In this document: positions 1 through 3,931 of the stretch, one piece after another | Position numbering within the stretch: position 1 is the first letter of the stretch | Layout of the letters: each line of letters opens with the position of its first letter | Source of the DNA: Bacteroidota bacterium | GTDB lineage: Bacteria; Bacteroidota; Ignavibacteria; UBA10030 | DNA length: 6,675 nucleotides | Direction: 5' to 3' | Assembly: GCA_003453835.1 (NCBI GenBank) | Contig: DMMN01000383.1 | Coordinates: 4,251 to 10,925, forward strand | The notes under the pieces: generated by a model | Told to the model about the DNA's origin: nothing | Database searches by the model: none | The model's input: only the letters and a program-made list of their open reading frames with translations | Translations under genes and position numbers: made by a program

Positions 1-1267
1 CTTGAGCAACGCGTCAACGTACGCGGAGTTTCTCGTCGGGAGTCTCGGATTCGGCCTGTCGGGCGCATCGTTTGCCGTCGGGATCGCCTACACCTCAATT
101 TGGTTTCCGAAAGAACGGCAGGGCACGGCGCTGGGCATCTTCGGTGCAGGAAATGCGGGCTCTGCGTTGACAAGCATCGGCGCACCCTGGTTGTTGAAAT
201 ACGTGACGAACGGTGGTGAGAATCTCGATGCATGGCGAGTGGTGCCGAAGCTTTACGCCGTGGCTCTCGTACTGATGGCGGTCCTTTTCTTCGTCTTCAC
301 AAAGACAAAAAAGGTGGAGCATGGCCGGGAGTTGACGTGGACACAGCGTTTGGCTCCGCTCAAGTACGTGCGTGTGTGGCGATTTGGTCTCTACTACTTT
401 GTCGTGTTCGGCGGCTTTGTCGCACTCGCCCAATGGTTGATCCCGTACTACGTGAGTGCATACGGTATGAGCGTGGCGCTTGCTGGACTGATGGCCAGTA
501 TCTTCAGTTTCCCGTCGGGAGTCATTCGAGCATTGGGGGGGTGGCTCTCCGACAAGTATGGAGCGCGCGCCGTGATGTACTGGGTATTTGGTACTTGTCT
601 CGTCTGCTTTGTTCTTCTCTGTGTCCCCCGGATGGACATAGAATCGCCTGGTCAAGGGATCATCGCCGACAGATCGGGGGTCGTTACGGAGAAGGCTCCC
701 GGAAAAATTGTGGCAGGAGGGAAGGAGTACACGTTTCTTCCAAAACCGGAATCGAAGAACCGGATATCCGACGAGGGGACGCTCGTCTGGCCGACCTTTA
801 CGTTCTGGCAAGAGCCTGTGGTAAACGTCGGCGAAAGCGTTGTGAAGAAACAACTGCTTGCAAAAGGCGTCACGCACATTTACTTTCAGGCGAACGTCTG
901 GGTCTTCACCATCCTCGTCTTTCTTGTCGGCATTGTTATGGGAATCGGGAAGGCGGCGGTCTACAAGTTCATTCCGGAATACTACCCGAAGGAAGTTGGC
1001 GTGGTGGGCGGTATCGTCGGCGTCATCGGCGGGCTTGGCGGATTTGTGTGCCCGATTATCTTCGGATATCTCTTGCAGGCAACCGGCATTTGGACGACGG
1101 CGTGGATGTTCTTTTTCATCGTCGCACTCGTGTGCCATCTCTGGTTGCATGTCACCGTGCGCAAGATCATGAGAGAACAAGCTCCTGTGCTGGCGAGGCA
1201 GATCGAAGACAAACGCCCACCGGAGGAGATGGCAGAGGAAGTCCCGTTGAGAGTGCTGCACCCGTGA
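1..1267 (+). CDS. narK: NarK1-type nitrate/nitrite porter (MFS, NNP family), 5'-truncated
   Basis: Inner-membrane major facilitator of the nitrate/nitrite porter family, likely importing nitrate or exchanging it for nitrite. The visible part is 421 residues counted from codon 2-4, which is probably internal: the frame is open to the edge and the sequence begins around TM4, so roughly the first three helices are missing. The first nitrate signature (G45-x-x-G-A-G-N-A-G53 region) and the second (G314-I-G-K-A to G347) are both present. R176, in the PSGVIRALGG stretch before the SDKYG cytoplasmic loop, sits where the TM8 substrate arginine of E. coli NarK lies. About nine helices are visible. Unusually, residues about 210-293 between the inferred TM9 and TM10 form a hydrophilic, probably periplasmic insertion. 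The C-terminal tail (about 387-421) is charged. The type I (NarK1-like) assignment rests on comparison with the next gene and on the narK1-narK2 order known from Pseudomonas. The family is certain; transport direction is not. Confidence 0.93.
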   Translation, partial: LSNASTYAEFLVGSLGFGLSGASFAVGIAYTSIWFPKERQGTALGIFGAGNAGSALTSIGAPWLLKYVTNGGENLDAWRVVPKLYAVALVLMAVLFFVFTKTKKVEHGRELTWTQRLAPLKYVRVWRFGLYYFVVFGGFVALAQWLIPYYVSAYGMSVALAGLMASIFSFPSGVIRALGGWLSDKYGARAVMYWVFGTCLVCFVLLCVPRMDIESPGQGIIADRSGVVTEKAPGKIVAGGKEYTFLPKPESKNRISDEGTLVWPTFTFWQEPVVNVGESVVKKQLLAKGVTHIYFQANVWVFTILVFLVGIVMGIGKAAVYKFIPEYYPKEVGVVGGIVGVIGGLGGFVCPIIFGYLLQATGIWTTAWMFFFIVALVCHLWLHVTVRKIMREQAPVLARQIEDKRPPEEMAEEVPLRVLHP

Positions 1268-1306
1268 TTATTCCAATGTGGAGATCATTCATCTCGCGAT
1301 CATAGC

Positions 1307-1310
1307 AGGG
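1307..1310 (+). promoter_or_regulatory. Ribosome binding site of second narK
   Basis: AGGG within AGCAGGG, eight bases before the ATG at 1319. It is a modest Shine-Dalgarno match that supports this start. It lies in the 51-base gap after the first narK, the only other feature of which is a weak 5-bp inverted repeat. I saw no FNR/Anr-like TTGAT-N4-ATCAA box there. Confidence 0.5.
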
Positions 1311-1318
1311 TAAATCTC

Positions 1319-2662
1319 ATGGCAAACTCAATCTCCTGGGTACAGACCTGGACACCGGAAGATCGCACCTTCTGGAGTGAAACGGGCAGTAGGATCGCGT
1401 GGCGGACGCTGACGATCACCACCGTTGCCCTCATCGTATCATTTGCGTCATGGTTCATGATGAGTGCCATCGTGGTTCGCATGCCGCAAATAGGATTCGC
1501 GTTTGACACGATGCAGCTCTTTTGGCTTGCGGCGATGCCCGGACTGGCCGGCGGCAGCTTCCGGATCCTCCACACATTTCTCATACCGATTTTCGGGACG
1601 CGCCACGTCATTACCCTCTCCACGTTGCTCAAACTCATCCCTTGCGTGGGAATCGGCCTGGCCGTCATGAACCCGCACACGCCGTTCTGGCTCTTCATGA
1701 TCCTGGCGTTCACGGCCGGATTCGGCGGTGGGGATTTCTCGTCGTTCATGCCGAGCACGAGCATCTTCTTTCCGAAGCGTCTGCAGGGAACGGCCCTTGG
1801 CATTCAAGCGGGAGTCGGGAATTTCGGGGTCAGTCTCGCACAATTTGTGACCCCATGGATTATCGGCTTTGCTTTGTTTGGAACGCTTGCCGGAGGTCAT
1901 CAGACGTTTGTGAAAGGAACCGACTCCCATCCACTCTGGCTTCAAAACGCCGCCTTCTGGTACGTCCCAATCCTCCTCGTCATTGCAGTTGTCGCGTGGT
2001 TCTTCTTGCGCAGCGTCCCGGTGCGCGCTTCTTTCAAAGAACAGCTCGACATTTTCAAGAGCAAGCACACCTGGTTCTGCACGGCAACGTACGTGATGAC
2101 CTTCGGATCGTTCTCGGGATTCTCCGCCGCATTTCCGCTCTTGATCAAGACCCTCTACGGGGGATTCCCGGATTCACCCGATCCACTGACCTATGCGTTT
2201 CTTGGTCCGCTCGTGGGCTCTGTTGCACGCGTCGCCGCCGGACCGCTTTCAGATAAGGTTGGTGGCGCTATTCTCACGCACGTTGTTGGAATCGGCCTCA
2301 CCATCGCAGTTCTTGTGATGGCCTTTGCCGGTCTCCTGACTCCCGCATCACTCGATAGTTTTCCATACTTCGTTGCGCTTATGCTGTTCATATTCCTGCT
2401 TACGGGCGTCGGCAATGCATCAACATTCAGGCAATACCCGATCATCTTCGCACATTCGCCCCGGCAGGGTGCGGGCGTGATCGGTTGGACGGCTGCGGTT
2501 GCAGCGTATGGCCCCTTTGTTTTCTCGACGATGATTGGCCTGACACTTACGAGCACAGGTTCGGCGGTCCCGTTCTTTGTCGGCGCTGCTCTTTATTATG
2601 TGTTCGCGACCGTCATCAACTGGTGGTTTTATACGCGCAAAGGATGTGAGAAGCCGAGCTGA
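1319..2662 (+). CDS. narK: NarK2-type nitrate/nitrite antiporter (MFS, NNP family), complete
   Basis: Complete 447-residue, 12-helix porter of the inner membrane, expected to exchange nitrate and nitrite. It begins with a cytoplasmic tail (1-28) rich in W and charged residues, followed by TM1 (about 31-53). R82 in GGSFRILHTF and R304 in GSVARVAAGPLSDK occupy the positions of the two substrate-coordinating arginines (TM2 and TM8) known from E. coli NarK structures. The first nitrate signature spans about 157-170 (GTALGIQAGVGNFG) and the second about 363-377 (GVGNASTFRQYPIIF). The N-terminal pattern FWLAAMPGLAGGS...PIFGTR resembles NarK2 of Pseudomonas more than the preceding gene does, and there is no large periplasmic insertion. 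It lies 51 bases after the first narK and 38 bases before the pentaheme cytochrome, so co-transcription is likely. In known systems such pairs serve a cytoplasmic NarGHI; no nitrate reductase gene lies in this window. Confidence 0.95.
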   Translation: MANSISWVQTWTPEDRTFWSETGSRIAWRTLTITTVALIVSFASWFMMSAIVVRMPQIGFAFDTMQLFWLAAMPGLAGGSFRILHTFLIPIFGTRHVITLSTLLKLIPCVGIGLAVMNPHTPFWLFMILAFTAGFGGGDFSSFMPSTSIFFPKRLQGTALGIQAGVGNFGVSLAQFVTPWIIGFALFGTLAGGHQTFVKGTDSHPLWLQNAAFWYVPILLVIAVVAWFFLRSVPVRASFKEQLDIFKSKHTWFCTATYVMTFGSFSGFSAAFPLLIKTLYGGFPDSPDPLTYAFLGPLVGSVARVAAGPLSDKVGGAILTHVVGIGLTIAVLVMAFAGLLTPASLDSFPYFVALMLFIFLLTGVGNASTFRQYPIIFAHSPRQGAGVIGWTAAVAAYGPFVFSTMIGLTLTSTGSAVPFFVGAALYYVFATVINWWFYTRKGCEKPS

Positions 2663-2683
2663 TTTGAACGAGTCCTTTGTGAG

Positions 2684-2689
2684 AAGGAG
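2684..2689 (+). promoter_or_regulatory. Strong ribosome binding site of actA-like gene
   Basis: AAGGAG lies 11 bases before GTG 2701 and 14 bases before ATG 2704. The spacing favours GTG 2701 over ATG 2704, and further in-frame ATGs lie at 2713 and 2722. It is the best Shine-Dalgarno sequence seen in the window, so the redox module may be translated more strongly than the porters. Confidence 0.6.
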
Positions 2690-2700
2690 CTCTGAAGACT

Positions 2701-3378
2701 GTGATGAAATCAATGATCTGGATGAATAGTCGAATCCTTACCGTCACGTTGATTGTCACCGTGCTTCTGGTTCTGAGCGTGTTCCTGACATCGTTCACGG
2801 CAAACTTGCGCTTGCCCGATAATCACCAGGGATATGAGCCGGTCCAGCCGATCGCTTACTCTCATCGGCTCCACGCAGGAGAACTGGGAATCGCATGTCT
2901 GCATTGTCATTACGGAGCGGAACGAAGCCGCACCGCGGGCATCCCGTCCGACAATGTGTGCATGAACTGCCATCGCTTCATCACGGCACCATTCGTCGAT
3001 GTGAAAGCGGAGGACGATCTGGCTTTGAAGGAAAACCGTGCCCCACGACGGATCGTGTCCAACGAGATCAAGAAGATCTACTCCGCCTTCGCGCTGAACG
3101 AGGAGCTGAAACCCGATCCATCAAGGTCGCCCACGCCGATCGCGTGGACGAAGGTGCATGCCTTGCCGAGCTTCGCTTACTTCAATCACAGCGCTCACGT
3201 AACGAGCGGTGTGGAGTGCCAGACATGCCATGGGAACGTCGAGACCATGGAGCGCGTCCGGCAGTTCTCTGACCTCTCCATGGGGTGGTGCGTGAACTGC
3301 CATCGCGACGCCAATGCCAATGGCATCAACGGCAAGAAGGTTGATGCTCCGACAGATTGCTACGCGTGTCATCACTAG
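2701..3378 (+). CDS. actA: Pentaheme cytochrome c, ActA-like subunit of an alternative complex III-type complex
   Basis: Membrane-anchored periplasmic multiheme cytochrome of 225 residues that would pass electrons between the Fe-S/quinol module and a soluble or terminal acceptor. One N-terminal helix (about 12-33) acts as an uncleaved anchor, with no clear signal peptidase site. Five CxxCH motifs lie at residues 66-70 (CLHCH), 87-91 (CMNCH), 173-177 (CQTCH), 197-201 (CVNCH) and 220-224 (CYACH). The last ends one residue before the stop. The block PIAYSHRLHAGELGIACLHC, the GIPSDNVCMNCH repeat and FNHSAHVTSGVECQTCHG closely follow the ActA family pattern, as do heme number and single-helix topology. 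QrcA of sulfate reducers is a related alternative but has six hemes. The gene sits 38 bases after narK and 7 bases before the hemerythrin gene. Classical ACIII operons usually run actA-actB directly, so the inserted hemerythrin gene is odd. The start may be GTG 2701 or ATG 2704. Confidence 0.92.
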   Translation: MMKSMIWMNSRILTVTLIVTVLLVLSVFLTSFTANLRLPDNHQGYEPVQPIAYSHRLHAGELGIACLHCHYGAERSRTAGIPSDNVCMNCHRFITAPFVDVKAEDDLALKENRAPRRIVSNEIKKIYSAFALNEELKPDPSRSPTPIAWTKVHALPSFAYFNHSAHVTSGVECQTCHGNVETMERVRQFSDLSMGWCVNCHRDANANGINGKKVDAPTDCYACHH

Positions 3379-3385
3379 ATGCCAA

Positions 3386-3931
3386 ATGCCTGGTCCCCTG
3401 TACGAGTTCTTCACATCCGATCATGCCCGGCTGGATCGGCTCATCAAGCAAGCCGTCAAAGGACCGCACGAGATAGATCTGACATTGTACTCTCAGTTCC
3501 GGGCCGGGCTGCTCAAGCACATCGGAATGGAAGAAAAGATGTTACTGCCCATGGCTAAGCGATCGGCAGGAGGAGCAAGACGAGCGTTCATCGATCGCAT
3601 TCGTCTCGATCACAGCGCGATCGCAGCATTGCTTGTCCCCACTCCGACGCCCATGATTATTGCAGCCCTTCGTGCCATCCTCAGTACCCACAACGCGCTG
3701 GAAGAAGCGGTCGGGGGTCTGTATGAAGAATGCGAGCACAGATTCCACGCCATCGCACAGGATCTGCTTGAGGAGTTGCGGGCTTTTCCCGAAATCCGTA
3801 CGGCTCCCATCATCGAAGTCTCAATGGTCATCGATGCAACTCGTAGAGCCGTTGCCCGCGCCGGGTACAATCTTGATGATTTTGTCACGGATACGTTTGA
3901 AGTAGAAGACATCACATACGAAATCAAATGA
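3386..3931 (+). CDS. Hemerythrin-like diiron domain protein
   Basis: Cytoplasmic (no signal peptide or membrane helix) helical-bundle protein of 181 residues. The diiron ligand set of the hemerythrin HHE family is complete by pattern: H13 in SDHARLD, H45 and E49 in HIGMEE, H76 in RLDHSAI, and H102 and E106 in THNALEE. The domain ends near residue 130, and about 50 further residues have no recognised motif, ending with an acidic stretch (YNLDDF to the C-terminus). ATG 3386 is chosen because it follows the cytochrome stop by 7 bases and begins just before the first helix; the frame is open further upstream but only as cytochrome-gene shadow. No good Shine-Dalgarno is visible, so translation probably couples to actA. 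The stop overlaps the next start as ATGA. Hemerythrins bind O2 or NO, or handle iron for Fe-S repair; protection or NO/O2 sensing for the Fe-S complex is my inference. The family call is firm, the role unknown. Confidence 0.88.
   Translation: MPGPLYEFFTSDHARLDRLIKQAVKGPHEIDLTLYSQFRAGLLKHIGMEEKMLLPMAKRSAGGARRAFIDRIRLDHSAIAALLVPTPTPMIIAALRAILSTHNALEEAVGGLYEECEHRFHAIAQDLLEELRAFPEIRTAPIIEVSMVIDATRRAVARAGYNLDDFVTDTFEVEDITYEIK
3928..3931 (+). other. ATGA stop-start overlap coupling hemerythrin and actB-like genes
   Basis: The bases ATGA contain the start of the actB-like gene (3928-3930) and the TGA stop of the hemerythrin gene (3929-3931). No strong Shine-Dalgarno precedes it; only a purine-rich GAAGTAGAAG about 20 bases upstream is visible. 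Translation by coupling or re-initiation is therefore likely, implying linked output of the two proteins. Confidence 0.85.

Noticed and set aside
2..4. TTG at position 2 as the true start of the first narK
   Set aside because: The protein would begin around TM4, lacking the first three helices and the TM2 arginine; the gene is cut by the window edge instead.
95..1261. 388-codon open frame on the minus strand, opposite the first narK
   Set aside because: Its translation is rich in H, R, C, D and P with no recognisable domain or membrane pattern, while the plus strand encodes a clear NarK. It is an antisense shadow of a GC-rich gene.
1281..1295. Inverted repeat GAGAT-CATTC-ATCTC between the two narK genes
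   Set aside because: Only 5 bp per arm, AT-containing and with no T-tract, so it does not support a terminator; it could be chance. GATCAT also recurs at 1283 and 1298, without clear meaning.
232..1305. 357-codon plus-strand open frame overlapping the first narK in another frame
   Set aside because: Arg/Gly/Cys-rich composition and no family pattern; the NarK frame explains the region.
2663..2700. Possible promoter or FNR-type site before the cytochrome gene
   Set aside because: The 38-base gap shows a good ribosome binding site but no convincing -35/-10 pair or TTGAT-N4-ATCAA palindrome.
3379..3381. ATG directly after the cytochrome stop codon as a gene start
   Set aside because: It is in a different frame from the hemerythrin and leads to an unrecognisable peptide that hits a TAA within the hemerythrin gene.
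3314..3385. Upstream in-frame starts for the hemerythrin gene from ATG 3314
   Set aside because: These residues are translated from the 3' end of the cytochrome gene in another frame and do not look like a hemerythrin N-terminus; ATG 3386 fits the domain start.
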